44,227 nt of DNA from Deltaproteobacteria bacterium (GCA_009668975.1 SBEG01000031.1:1-44227); one strand, 5' to 3'; positions 34,420 through 43,906 are shown, counted from the first letter of the stretch. Translations and numbers: made by a program. Notes: generated from the sequence alone by a model not told the origin.

Positions 34420-34839
34420 ATGAATACTATCATCGATACCATCGCCGCAAACCCGTCACTCACCAAGCTCGTAGAGTCACTGGAAAAAGCCGGGCTCATT
34501 GAAACCTTGAAAGGGGTTGGCCCCTACACACTTTTCGCGCCGACCAACGAATCATTCACCAGGATGAACATCGAGGCCATGTTGAATGATCCAAAAGAGC
34601 TTACCGAGACGCTTACCTACCATGTGGCAGCGGGAAAACACACCGCGGAAGCAATCGGAACCATGGAAACGCTCGGCACCGAAAATGGGAAATCTCTGAC
34701 CGTCGTTATCGAAGAAGGCGAAACCATGGTGGACAATGCAAAGTTTGTCACCACCAACATCGAGTGCTCAAACGGAATTATTCACATCGTTGATAATGTC
34801 TTCAAGCCGATGCTGTCCGGTTGGTACCGGGAAGAGTAG
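34420..34839 (+). CDS. Fasciclin (FAS1) domain protein
   Basis: The 139-residue protein is a single FAS1 domain: TLFAPTNESF (47-56) is the H1 motif, LTYHVAAGKHT follows, and NGIIHIVDNVFKP (121-133) is the closing H2 motif. FAS1 domains act in adhesion or carbohydrate binding, usually outside the cell. No signal peptide is visible here: the chain starts MNTIIDTIAANPSL, directly at the domain. The location is therefore unclear, and a cytoplasmic or non-classically exported protein is possible. AAGGAG is placed well for the ATG. Confidence 0.9.
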   Translation: MNTIIDTIAANPSLTKLVESLEKAGLIETLKGVGPYTLFAPTNESFTRMNIEAMLNDPKELTETLTYHVAAGKHTAEAIGTMETLGTENGKSLTVVIEEGETMVDNAKFVTTNIECSNGIIHIVDNVFKPMLSGWYREE

Positions 34840-34904
34840 CAGTTCAATTGGACACACCCAGCCTGACGTTCCGTCTTATAATCGGCACAGACCCTCATTA
34901 CCCA

Positions 34905-34932
34905 GGGATCGGGAGGACCTGCCCCCGATCCC
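34905..34932 (+). terminator. Hairpin downstream of the FAS1 gene
   Basis: GGGATCGGG (34905-34913) and CCCGATCCC (34924-34932) are a perfect nine-base stem 65 bases after the FAS1 stop. The following bases are TTCCCCCC, not a T run, so termination is plausible but not assured. The other bases of 34840-35131 show nothing else. Confidence 0.45.
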
Positions 34933-35131
34933 TTCCCCCCGCAACGACGACAGATTTGTGCAAAAAAGTTCCGTTTCTCCTCGAACAATCTCTCTGTAAT
35001 TCCCACGACATTCCTGACTGCCAAGCCCGGATTGGCACTGAAAGTAGCTGCAGCACTTTCAGCGCAAAACTTTTCCTTGCGGAAATGTACTGATGCTTTT
35101 ACTCTGTTCCGAAAGCGAAAGGACCAGCTTC

Positions 35132-36004
35132 ATGTCTGACACCTGTACCGTCATCACCAATCCCCTTTCGGGGAGTTTTTCACCCCGAAAACTTTCCGGA
35201 GTAGTGGATTTTCTGGTCAGGCAAGGCTTGAGTCCGGAGCTCCGGCAGGTCAATTCCCCCGAATCCGCGGCCGGCTGCGCGCAGGCAGCCTGCCGCAACC
35301 ATAGGAATCCCCTGATCATTGTCGGAGCAGGAGACGGAACAATCAATGCGGTTGTTAACGGTCTGACTCCGGGCAGCGCAACACTGGCCGTGATTCCGTT
35401 CGGCACCTCGAATGTGCTGTGCCGCGAACTGGGTATCATGTCTACGGAACAGGCATTGGAGAAGATTGCCGCCGGGACCTCCCGCAATCTTTGTGTCGGC
35501 TCCATTGAAAAAGGAGAAACAAAACAGACGTTTCTCCTGATGGCCGGCATCGGGCTTGACGGTCGCGTAGTCAAAGAGGTAAAAACCGCGGAAAAGAGGC
35601 GTTTCAAAAAGGGAGCCTACCTTCTTTCCGCGCTCCGCGTGCTGCGCTCCTGGGATACCGAACGGTTCGAAATCATTTCCGGCTCAAGGATCATAGACTG
35701 CCACAGTGTCATTATCTGCAACGGCGAAAAGTACGGCGGCAATTTCCTCTTCGCCCCGGGTGCCTCTCTGTTCGAGCCGGAATTCCGCGTTGTCTGCATT
35801 CAAGATGCGACACGGCTCGGATATTTGAAAGCCTTACCCGGTTTGTTTCAGGGAAAGGGACTTAGCGGCGCGGGAATTTTGACCTTTCCAGCCAGCGAAA
35901 TTGAGATTCGCGGCTTGAAACCCTTGCAGGCGGATGGTGATTATTACTTTGACGCCCCGGTTCGCATCCGGGCAATTCCTGATTTCGTGAAGATCATTGT
36001 TTAG
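35132..36004 (+). CDS. Diacylglycerol kinase-family lipid kinase (YegS/BmrU-like)
   Basis: The 290-residue protein has the DAGK catalytic domain. TNPLSGSF (9-16) is the first nucleotide loop and GAGDGTINAVVNG (65-77) is the GGDGT motif with Ala in place of the second Gly. IPFGTSNVLCREL follows as the conserved third motif. The C-terminal half is the beta-sandwich lipid domain. It should phosphorylate a lipid alcohol such as diacylglycerol or a sphingosine-like base at the inner membrane face. ATG 35132 follows AGGA; the frame runs 13 codons further upstream without support. A MITE-like element begins immediately after its stop codon. Confidence 0.88.
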   Translation: MSDTCTVITNPLSGSFSPRKLSGVVDFLVRQGLSPELRQVNSPESAAGCAQAACRNHRNPLIIVGAGDGTINAVVNGLTPGSATLAVIPFGTSNVLCRELGIMSTEQALEKIAAGTSRNLCVGSIEKGETKQTFLLMAGIGLDGRVVKEVKTAEKRRFKKGAYLLSALRVLRSWDTERFEIISGSRIIDCHSVIICNGEKYGGNFLFAPGASLFEPEFRVVCIQDATRLGYLKALPGLFQGKGLSGAGILTFPASEIEIRGLKPLQADGDYYFDAPVRIRAIPDFVKIIV

Positions 36005-36180
36005 CAGGCTGTTGAAAAACGTCAAGAGCAGGTCGCTCCTACGCGCTGAAGCGCTACGGCGCGCAAGCGAGATGCAAGGCTTAAGCGAGTGAGAAGCCGA
36101 GGCGTACCATTGGGTACGTTGAGGTTTCGAGCGATCGGCAACGCCGCAGATCGATCCCGCAATAGTTTTTCAACAGCCTG
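36005..36180. mobile_element. MITE-like element with perfect 16-bp terminal inverted repeats
   Basis: CAGGCTGTTGAAAAAC (36005-36020) and GTTTTTCAACAGCCTG (36165-36180) are perfect inverted ends of a 176-bp element with no transposase. A central CGTACC-ATT-GGGTACG palindrome is present. The family with GGCTGTTGAAAAAC ends is familiar from Geobacter-related genomes. It sits directly between the lipid kinase stop codon and the ribosome site of the sugar kinase. No clear target-site duplication is seen. Confidence 0.8.
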
Positions 36181-36194
36181 TCAGGGGAAGAAAC

Positions 36195-37112
36195 GTGCGC
36201 GTTGTCGGTATTGGTCAATGTTCCTGGGATTATCTGGCAGTGGTCGACTCGTTCCCGGCCAGCGACACCAAAGCTGAGGTCAGCGACTGGCAGGAACAGG
36301 GCGGCGGCCCGGTCGCCACGGCGCTTGTGACCCTCGCACGACTCGGGATACCCGGTGATTTTCATGGGGTTGCGGGAGATGATCAGGAAGGCGATAAAAT
36401 CAGGGAATCACTCCGCAGCGAGGGAATCGACATTTCTAGTCTGGTCACACGAAAAAAGGCCCACTCACAGAAAGCGTTCATCGCAATCGAACGGGGATCG
36501 GCAAAACGCACCATCTTCTGGGAAAGGCCGTCCGGTTCACCCCTGCTCCCCGGCGAGCTTCCCGAAGCACTCTTCGCTGACTGCAGCTTCCTCCTGCTTG
36601 ACGGGCTCATGTCGGAGGCCTCACTTTTCGCGGCGGCAAAGGCACGCAGCCTGGGAATCCCGGTCATGCTGGATGCGGGAAAAGTCCGGCCGGGAATGCT
36701 GGAAATTGCCCGGTCGTGCGATTACCTGGTGGCGTCGGAACAGTTTGCCCTCGACCTGGGTTGGGCCGGCGATCCGGCGGCTTTTCAGCAGCAGGCCGAA
36801 AGTCTTGGAGCACCGGTCGTAACCATCACCCTGGGGGAACGGGGAAGCATAACTTTCCGGGACAGTGAAATCATCTCCCTCCCGGCTTTTCCGGTCGAGG
36901 CACGGGACACGACCGGGGCCGGCGATGTCTTCCATGGCGCCTATGCCTACGGCCTTCTCCGCGGACTCGCTCTCCGCGACACCATCCGTTTCGCCTCCGC
37001 AGTTGCAGCCATGAAATGCAGAATGATTGGCGGCAGGGCCGGAATACCGGACCGGGCTCAAGCTCTCGGCTTTCTGGCCGATAAGGGCATTATGATTTCG
37101 TTTGCCGATTGA
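36195..37112 (+). CDS. PfkB-family carbohydrate kinase
   Basis: The 305-residue ribokinase-like enzyme has the N-terminal GGGPVATALVTLARLG substrate loop (about 36-51) and the C-terminal signature DTTGAGDVF (238-246), with D244 as catalytic base. It should phosphorylate a sugar or nucleoside with ATP in the cytosol. The sugar cannot be named: ribokinase, ketohexokinase and sulfofructose kinase relatives share these motifs. It starts at GTG 36195 behind AGGGGAAG, only 14 bases after the MITE-like element. Its promoter must therefore lie in the element or further upstream in the lipid kinase gene. Confidence 0.88.
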   Translation: MRVVGIGQCSWDYLAVVDSFPASDTKAEVSDWQEQGGGPVATALVTLARLGIPGDFHGVAGDDQEGDKIRESLRSEGIDISSLVTRKKAHSQKAFIAIERGSAKRTIFWERPSGSPLLPGELPEALFADCSFLLLDGLMSEASLFAAAKARSLGIPVMLDAGKVRPGMLEIARSCDYLVASEQFALDLGWAGDPAAFQQQAESLGAPVVTITLGERGSITFRDSEIISLPAFPVEARDTTGAGDVFHGAYAYGLLRGLALRDTIRFASAVAAMKCRMIGGRAGIPDRAQALGFLADKGIMISFAD

Positions 37113-37207
37113 TGTTGCACTACAGGGGCAGCAAATGCTGAACACCACCTGGACAGGGTCAGCAAGTATGGTACAACGTTATAAACAAAACTGAGGAGAT
37201 GTCCGAC

Positions 37208-37918
37208 ATGTCAACACCTAAAATCCTTCTGGTAGATGACACGAGACTTTTCATTGAGCTGGAAAAGAATTTCCTGAAACTCTCACCGGTGCATGTACTT
37301 ACCGCCTCAAGTGGAGAAGAAGCCCTCGAGACCGCCCTGAGGGAACAGCCGGACCTGATTTTCATGGACATCAACATGCCCGGCATGGGAGGCCTTGCCT
37401 GCTGCGCCACGTTGAAGGCAAACAAGACTCTCAGTTCCATTCCGGTCGTGATGGTCTCTTCCTGCGGAAAAGATGAAGATCTGGAAGCGTGCCGGAAAGC
37501 GGGCTGCGACGACTTCCTCAGCAAGCCGATCGACAGGAAACTCTTTCTGGACAAGGCCCGCACTTTCCTAGACACAATCAACAGAAGGGACTTTCGCGTT
37601 CCTTACGAAGCCCCGGTAACCTTCACCCTGAACGGTGTCTCTCGCTCCGGATTCAGTGTTGATCTCAGTTGCGGCGGAGTTTACGTCACGGAAGCCAGAC
37701 CAGTCGAAGAAAAAACAGCAGTCGTGCTGGAAATAAAACTCCCCAACACCGCGGGGAAATCCTTCAATGCGGAAGGAGTCGTCGCCTGGGCAAACTGCCA
37801 GGGAAAGCGCAGAAAGATGACCCTGCCACCCGGTTTTGGGGTAGAATTCACCAGTATTGCCGAAGAGGCCAACCTGGCAATCAAGGCTTTTGTCGAAGGC
37901 ACTCGCGGAAATATGTAG
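37208..37918 (+). CDS. Response regulator with receiver and PilZ domains
   Basis: The 236-residue protein has a receiver domain (about 4-122) with D10/D11, phospho-acceptor D54 (IFMDINMPGM) and K106 (SKPID). A PilZ domain follows (about 125-232) with the c-di-GMP motif RRDFR (126-130) and DLSCGG (152-157, the D/NxSxxG signature). It should link a histidine kinase signal to c-di-GMP binding. No kinase gene is adjacent, so it is an orphan. GAGGAG precedes by nine bases the ATG at 37208; the ATG at 37199 lies too close to that site. The usual outputs are motility, surface attachment or exopolysaccharide; the target is unknown. Confidence 0.92.
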   Translation: MSTPKILLVDDTRLFIELEKNFLKLSPVHVLTASSGEEALETALREQPDLIFMDINMPGMGGLACCATLKANKTLSSIPVVMVSSCGKDEDLEACRKAGCDDFLSKPIDRKLFLDKARTFLDTINRRDFRVPYEAPVTFTLNGVSRSGFSVDLSCGGVYVTEARPVEEKTAVVLEIKLPNTAGKSFNAEGVVAWANCQGKRRKMTLPPGFGVEFTSIAEEANLAIKAFVEGTRGNM

Positions 37919-38090
37919 CTGTGTCTTCTGGTGTTTTGCCCCACGTGAATCCACGAAACAACAAGTCCCTCCCCCTGGAGCAAAAGGGGTACACGCAATA
38001 GGCTCCTGCTACTCGGAATCAGTACGCTTGCAGGTGCGGAGCTCTGCCTGCTTTACGCACAACAGAGCTGCCCTGCCAGCACACGCTTAA

Positions 38091-41000
38091 TTACCTCTCC
38101 TCTTCGGCTTTTCGCTTTTCAAACCATCCGTAGACGGAAGGAATAATCAACAACGTCAGCAGAGTCGAGGTGACCAGCCCGCCGACAACAACGGTAGCCA
38201 GCGGCTTTTGAATCTCGGAACCCGCCCCACCGGCCAGCAACATCGGAATCAAACTGAATATCGCGATGGATGCTGTCATCAGAACCGGACGCAAGCGGTC
38301 CAGACTGCCTTGTTTGATCGCCTTCTGCAACTCAAGACCCTCTTCACGCAGTTGCGAAATTCTCGACACCAGCACGAGTCCGTTCAGCACGGCGACGCCA
38401 AACAGGACGACAAAACCCACTGACGCCGGAACAGAGAGATACTGCCCGGAAATAAAGAGCGCGAAGACGCCGCCGATCAAGGCGAACGGCAGGTTGGAAA
38501 TGACCAGCAGCGCCAGGCGGATTGACCTGAAGGTGACGTACAGGAGCAGCAGGATCAAGCCGATGGCCACCGGCCCGATGATCAGCAGTTTTTTCATCGC
38601 CCGCTGCTGATTCTCGAACTGCCCGCCCCAGGTAAGATAATAGCCCGGCGGCAGCTTGACATTCTCTTTGATCTTCTGCTTTGCCTCGGCAACAAAACCG
38701 CCAATGTCCCTGCCGGTGATGTTCAGCTCGATCCCGATTCTTCTGACCCCATCCTGCCGGCTGATCTGCACCGGCCCTTCGATCATTTCCACCTCGGCCA
38801 ACTGTTCGAGCGGCACATTGATCCCGGTTTTCGTGGTGATGATGAGATTCTTGATCGCCTCGAGAGAATTCCTATTTTCTTCGGGCAATCGAACCGAGAT
38901 ATCGAAGCTGCGGTTTTCTTCATATAATTGTGATGCCGCTTTACCGGCAACCGCAATTTCGATCACCTTTTGCACGTCACTGATGTTCAGGCCGTAGCGG
39001 GCAATTTTCGCCCGGTCGATATTGACCGTCAAATAGGGCTGTCCGGAAACTTTTTCCGCAGCCAGATCGGTTCCGCCACGGATCGTGGAGATGACCCGGG
39101 CAATTTCCGCCGATTTTTCGCTGAGCAGGTTAATGTCTTCACCAAAGAGTTTGAGAATGAGCTGCGCGCGGGTTCCGGCAACCAGTTCATCAATACGGCA
39201 CTGGATCGGCTGGCTGAAGCCATAGGTGATCCCGGCAATCGACTGGAGAGACTCCCGCATCTCGTTGGTCAGTTCTTCTTTGGAAATATCCCGTTTCCAT
39301 TCGCTTTTTGGTTTGAATATCCCGACATAGGCGGTCTTGTCCGACCCCCTGGTGTCCAGGGCAACGCCGGTCTGTCCGGTTCGGGATACCACGGTATCCA
39401 GTTCATCAAACTCCTTCAGTTTTTCCGCGACCCTTTGATTCACCTCCATCGCCTTGGCCAGGGAAACACCGGGAAGCATGGAAACATCCATGTCAAACGA
39501 GCCTTCATCCATGGTCGGGATGAATTCCGTACCCAGGCGTGTCACCAGAAAGAGCGACGCCACCAGGAGAACGCCCGCAACACTCAGCACGACCCGCTTC
39601 TTGTTCATGGCATATTCGAGCAGCGGCAGATAAAGCCTGTTTGCGTGCTTCATGATGAAGCTGACTTTTTCCGGGTGCGGTTTCAGAAACATGATGCAGA
39701 GCACCGGAATCACAAACACGGAGAGGAATAACGAAGCAAGCAGCGCAATGGCGACAGTGATGGCGAGAGGGCTGAACATCTTGCCCTCAATTCCTTCCAG
39801 GGAAAGTATCGGAATAAAGGTGAGAGCGATAATCAACTCACCGAAGATGCTCGGCTTTCTGACCTCCATAACCGCTTTCAACACCGTCAGCAGTTTTGGC
39901 TGCCGCCCCCCCTCATCGCTCAAATGGCGCTGGACGTTTTCCACCTGGATGATGGTCGTGTCGATTATCATACCGATGGAAATAGCCAGACCACCGAGGG
40001 ACATCAGGTTCGCACTGATCCCCGCCAGCTTCATGACGATGAACGTGGCCAGAAGCGACAGTGGCAATGCGATGAGCACTACGATACTGCCCCGGATACT
40101 GTTCAACAGCAGGTACAGCACAATCAGGACCAGGATTGCCCCTTCGATCAGCGCCTTGTTTACCGTACCGACGCTTGCCTTCACAATATCGCTGCGGTCG
40201 TAATAGGGAACGAGCTTGACCCCCTCGGGAAGCACATTGTTTTCGTTCATCTCCCTGGCTTTTTCCGCCACCCGGCGCACCACCTCACGGCTGTTCTCGC
40301 CGCGCAACATCATGACAATGCCGCCAACCGCCTCATCTTTGCCGTTCTTCATGGCGGCGCCCATGCGCACGGCCTCGCCGACCTTCACCTGTGCCACGTC
40401 CCGAATATACGTCGGCGTACCGCCTTGGGATTTCAGGACAATGTTTTCGATGTCACTGATATTCCTTATCAAACCGACCCCGCGGACAATGTACTGATCC
40501 GTACCCCGTTCAAGGAGGTTGCCGCCGACATTTTCATTGTTGCTGCCAATCGCGGAGTAAACATCATCCACGGTTATGGCATATTTCAGCAACTTTTCGG
40601 GGGAGACGATTACCTGGTATTGTTTGAAATAACCGCCGAAAGAATTTATCTCGTTCACTCCGGCAACGCTTTTCAGTTGAGGGGTAACGATCCATTCCTG
40701 AATGGTCCGCAAGTTTGTCAGGTAGGCAATCTTCTGCTGCGGATCTTCCGGCATCTTACCTTCGAGGGTGTACTGGTAAATCTCCCCCATGGCCGTGCCG
40801 ATCGGGCCCATGGCAACTTCAACGCCCTGCGGAACCTGCTCCCGCGCCTCCGCCAACCGCTCGAAAACCAACTGCCGGGCAAAATAGATGTCCACATTAT
40901 CCTTGAAGACGATGGTGACAATTGACAAGCCGAACTTGGTGACGGAACGCATCTGCTCGATGTCGGGCAGGCCGCGCATGGCCATTTCAATCGGATAAGT

Positions 41001-41195
41001 CACTTTTCTTTCAATCTCCAGTGCCGAGAGACCATCGGCATGGCTTACCACTTCAACCTGAATATTGGTGACATCCGGAAAGGCATCAATCGGCAGTTTC
41101 AGATATGAGTACGATCCTACGGCAATTATCAGCAGCGAAAGGAAGAGGATCATCCCCTTTTGCCGCAGCGTATAGGCGATCAATTTTTCAAGCAT
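38091..41195 (-). CDS. Heavy-metal RND efflux pump (CusA/CzcA family)
   Basis: The 1034-residue inner-membrane transporter is the pump of a three-part system that drives metal ions out with proton motive force. It shows YSYLKLPIDAFPDVTN at the N-terminus, two large periplasmic loops and twelve helices. The helix-4 segment reads AISIGMIIDTTIIQVEN: one of the two aspartates used by CzcA-type proton relays is Ser here, closer to CusA-type pumps. Met residues in DEGSFDMDVSMLPG could suit monovalent copper or silver, but the metal is not certain. It is the last gene of the operon, 34 bases after the adaptor gene, and convergent with the PilZ gene. Confidence 0.92.
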   Translation of the reverse strand: MLEKLIAYTLRQKGMILFLSLLIIAVGSYSYLKLPIDAFPDVTNIQVEVVSHADGLSALEIERKVTYPIEMAMRGLPDIEQMRSVTKFGLSIVTIVFKDNVDIYFARQLVFERLAEAREQVPQGVEVAMGPIGTAMGEIYQYTLEGKMPEDPQQKIAYLTNLRTIQEWIVTPQLKSVAGVNEINSFGGYFKQYQVIVSPEKLLKYAITVDDVYSAIGSNNENVGGNLLERGTDQYIVRGVGLIRNISDIENIVLKSQGGTPTYIRDVAQVKVGEAVRMGAAMKNGKDEAVGGIVMMLRGENSREVVRRVAEKAREMNENNVLPEGVKLVPYYDRSDIVKASVGTVNKALIEGAILVLIVLYLLLNSIRGSIVVLIALPLSLLATFIVMKLAGISANLMSLGGLAISIGMIIDTTIIQVENVQRHLSDEGGRQPKLLTVLKAVMEVRKPSIFGELIIALTFIPILSLEGIEGKMFSPLAITVAIALLASLFLSVFVIPVLCIMFLKPHPEKVSFIMKHANRLYLPLLEYAMNKKRVVLSVAGVLLVASLFLVTRLGTEFIPTMDEGSFDMDVSMLPGVSLAKAMEVNQRVAEKLKEFDELDTVVSRTGQTGVALDTRGSDKTAYVGIFKPKSEWKRDISKEELTNEMRESLQSIAGITYGFSQPIQCRIDELVAGTRAQLILKLFGEDINLLSEKSAEIARVISTIRGGTDLAAEKVSGQPYLTVNIDRAKIARYGLNISDVQKVIEIAVAGKAASQLYEENRSFDISVRLPEENRNSLEAIKNLIITTKTGINVPLEQLAEVEMIEGPVQISRQDGVRRIGIELNITGRDIGGFVAEAKQKIKENVKLPPGYYLTWGGQFENQQRAMKKLLIIGPVAIGLILLLLYVTFRSIRLALLVISNLPFALIGGVFALFISGQYLSVPASVGFVVLFGVAVLNGLVLVSRISQLREEGLELQKAIKQGSLDRLRPVLMTASIAIFSLIPMLLAGGAGSEIQKPLATVVVGGLVTSTLLTLLIIPSVYGWFEKRKAEEER

Positions 41196-41229
41196 CGGAA
41201 CCCCTCTGCACTACATGTATTTGTGGCTG

Positions 41230-42492
41230 TTATTCACCATGGCCATGCTCGTCCGTCATTTCACCCTTTTTGATTTCAGATTTGAGAATGAACGCCCCCT
41301 TGACGGCAAAGCGCTCACCCTCATTCAGACCGGCAACAATCTCAACCACACCGCCTGCCGTCCGGCCGGTCTCAACCGGGCGTGCTACGAATTCATCCTC
41401 ATGTTCCGCTATAAAGACCACCTTTTTGCCATCCAGATCCTGCAGGGACTCTTCGGGAACCGCCAGAACCGCCGGGGCGTCGGCCGCCAGTGCCAATTGA
41501 ACGGTAGCGAACATTTCCGGCTTCAGCCTGCGCCCCGGGTTGGCCACTTCGATCCGTGCCTTGACCGTTCGGGTCGATTGATCCACCAGATCGGCAATGT
41601 AAGTGATGCGCCCTTTCAATTTCGAGTCGGGGAAAGCGCCGACGGTAACAATTGCCGACTGCCCCTTATGCACCTTGGCCAGGTCTTTTTCGTTAATATC
41701 GATCTGCACCCAGACCGAAGAAAGATCGGCCACGGTGTAGAGACTTTTGGAGGGATCGGAAAGTTCACCCACAATGGCGTGTTTTTCGGTAATGATGCCA
41801 CGTATGGGTGAATGAACCGGCAATAAAGGCCTGCGGAGTTTTTCGCCGCCGCGGCCCGGCAGTGCAACGCCATAAAGAGCAAGCCGCTCCCTGTCGGTGT
41901 GCAACTCGCTCTGAGCCATCTTGTATTCGGTTTCCGCCTGATAGATGTCCTTTCTGGCGGCAATCTTCTTTTCAACCAGGTTTTTTACCCGCTCCATGTT
42001 GGCCTGGGCAAGGTCAAGTCTGGTTTTTGACTGACGATAGCGATTTAACGCCTCACCGAGCTCGACGCTATCCAGGGTTACCAGCGTCTGGCCGGCAGCC
42101 ACGCTGTCCCCCAGAGAGGCCCTGACCGCCACTATCTTGCCGCTGATCGGTGGCGATACGTGGGCAATGCGGTCGGCATTGGCCTCCACCTTGCCGGTGG
42201 CGCTGATCACGCCAGCCAGACGTTGTTTTATCGCCGGCGCGACAGCCACACCATTCTGTTTCTGCATTTCGCTGGTCATTTTGACGCTGCCCGCCTCAAC
42301 GTGCTCATCGTGACCTTCGTGAGCTTCATCATGCTCTTTATACGCAGCGCCTTCCTCATGTCCCTCTGCTTTTTCGTGCGCATGCTCCGCCTGCTCCGAA
42401 CTGCCGGTTTGACTCTGGATCGAACGATAGAGAAAGCCGCCCCCCAGTGCCGCGGCCAGGATAATTCCGACAATGATTACTTTCTTATTCAC
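41230..42492 (-). CDS. RND efflux periplasmic adaptor with His-rich N-terminus
   Basis: The 420-residue membrane-fusion protein links the pump to the outer-membrane channel. A signal anchor (about 4-22) is followed by a His/Glu-rich stretch (about 37-70, with HAHEKAEGHEE and EGHDEH) that can bind metal. The split biotinyl-lipoyl domains (ISGKIVAVRASLGDSV and PIRGIITEKHAIVGE), a helical hairpin and a beta-barrel follow. The start is GTG 42492, overlapping the stop of the upstream TolC-like gene (GTGA). The His-rich region suggests zinc, cobalt, nickel or copper; the substrate is open. Confidence 0.9.
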   Translation of the reverse strand: MNKKVIIVGIILAAALGGGFLYRSIQSQTGSSEQAEHAHEKAEGHEEGAAYKEHDEAHEGHDEHVEAGSVKMTSEMQKQNGVAVAPAIKQRLAGVISATGKVEANADRIAHVSPPISGKIVAVRASLGDSVAAGQTLVTLDSVELGEALNRYRQSKTRLDLAQANMERVKNLVEKKIAARKDIYQAETEYKMAQSELHTDRERLALYGVALPGRGGEKLRRPLLPVHSPIRGIITEKHAIVGELSDPSKSLYTVADLSSVWVQIDINEKDLAKVHKGQSAIVTVGAFPDSKLKGRITYIADLVDQSTRTVKARIEVANPGRRLKPEMFATVQLALAADAPAVLAVPEESLQDLDGKKVVFIAEHEDEFVARPVETGRTAGGVVEIVAGLNEGERFAVKGAFILKSEIKKGEMTDEHGHGE

Positions 42493-43787
42493 TTCACACC
42501 TCCGCTAAGTTCTGTTGCCACTGCTGTTTCAAGCTTCACAAGAGCTGCCTGACGATCATACAGTGCCTCAAGATAGCCATCGCTGACTTCGAAAAATTTC
42601 TTCTGTTCCTCGATGACGGTCAGAATGCCGACCTCGCCGAGTCGATAGGCTTCCTGGGTCAACTTCAGATTTTCCTCCAGTTGGGGAATGATGCTGGACG
42701 TGAAGAGAGAAAGAACTGTATCGGCATTCTGAAAACCGGCATAGGCTGTGTCCACTTCCCGTTCGACATTCCTGCTGGCGGCGACAAAGCGACTTTCCGT
42801 ACTGCTCCGTTTAGCGCGAGCTTCCTGGACACCAGCCTGATTTCTATCGAACACGGGGATCGGCAGCGACAGCTTCAGCCCGATGGTGTTTGCCGTATCT
42901 TTACCCTCGATGCCCCCGATCTCCATGGTGGTCGAGTCCCTGGTAACAGCCAGACCAGCGGTAAGGTTAGGAATGGACTCGGCCTGAGCAAGAACAATAT
43001 CTGCTTCGTCCCGGTTTTTTTCTGCCTCCAGGGCTTTAAGGTCGGGGCGCTGCCGGAGGGCCAGTTGTTTCAGATCAGACAGATTTTTCGTCACGGATTG
43101 TGCCGATTCCAGCGTCCCGTCTATCGTCGGAGTATCTTCCGGCGAAAGGCCCATGAGCATCCAGAGTCTGGCTTGATTCTGATTCAGTTTTTTTTCGGCA
43201 GCAATTTTAAAGCCTTCACTCCGTGCCAGTTCAACCATGACTAAATTCTTTTCCAGTTCCGGAATATCTCCAGCGGCCAAGCGCTCTTTCGCAACATCAA
43301 GCAACTGTCGATTGAGTGCAATAGCGCGCTCCGCAAGGATAATCCGGGACCCGGCAAGAACGGCATCATAAAAAGCCGTTTTTACCTCGTCACGCAGCAG
43401 TCGTTCTCGATCCGCCAGCTGCCACTGGTACATTTCCAAATCCCGTTCCGCGCTGGCAAGACGTTTAGTGCGTTTGCCGGCCAGCAGGAACTCCTGCGAA
43501 ATCCCGAGTGACAGACTGTTTTCGGAGCTGTTGCCGGTCAGAGCCCCCGTACTTCCTTCAAAATCAAGGGTCGGGTTTGGCAGAAGTCCCGCCCGGACCT
43601 TTCCGGCATCACGAAGACCTTTTTCTTCACGAAAAGATTTCAGGTCGCCATTATTTTGTACCGAAATTTCAACGATCTGCGACAATGCCAGCTTAGACGA
43701 CCCAGCCGACACCGGAGATGATGCGAGAATCCAGAGCAAACCGGGTACAAGGATCCGTGCTCCTCTTCCAAATGCTTTTGTTCTCAA
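42489..43787 (-). CDS. TolC/CzcC-like outer-membrane efflux protein
   Basis: The 432-residue protein belongs to the outer-membrane efflux family, with two repeats of long helices and a barrel. The start is a TTG at 43787: it has GGGAGG seven bases upstream and gives an ideal signal peptide (MRTKAFGRGARIL..., cut near PVSAG). The frame runs 33 codons further up with no ribosome site and no such sequence. Motifs include GLRDAGKVRAGLLPNPTL near the N-terminus and the matching QAEAIPNL-like half in the second repeat (LAQAESIPNLTAGLAV). It is first in the efflux operon and overlaps the adaptor gene. Confidence 0.88.
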   Translation of the reverse strand: MRTKAFGRGARILVPGLLWILASSPVSAGSSKLALSQIVEISVQNNGDLKSFREEKGLRDAGKVRAGLLPNPTLDFEGSTGALTGNSSENSLSLGISQEFLLAGKRTKRLASAERDLEMYQWQLADRERLLRDEVKTAFYDAVLAGSRIILAERAIALNRQLLDVAKERLAAGDIPELEKNLVMVELARSEGFKIAAEKKLNQNQARLWMLMGLSPEDTPTIDGTLESAQSVTKNLSDLKQLALRQRPDLKALEAEKNRDEADIVLAQAESIPNLTAGLAVTRDSTTMEIGGIEGKDTANTIGLKLSLPIPVFDRNQAGVQEARAKRSSTESRFVAASRNVEREVDTAYAGFQNADTVLSLFTSSIIPQLEENLKLTQEAYRLGEVGILTVIEEQKKFFEVSDGYLEALYDRQAALVKLETAVATELSGGVK

Positions 43788-43906
43788 AGGAAAAACCTCC
43801 CAATATTCAGTTTTTTGTGACAATTTTAGCTGGCTGAGGACACACCACAACGGAAACGGGGAGACATTTGTCCCTGATGAGGGCAAACCGCTCCCAGCGG
43901 AACGCC

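Noticed and set aside
38030..38051. GCAGG/CCTGC hairpin as terminator between the PilZ and pump genes
   Set aside because: The stem is short with a large loop and only TTT follows, so it is too weak to list.
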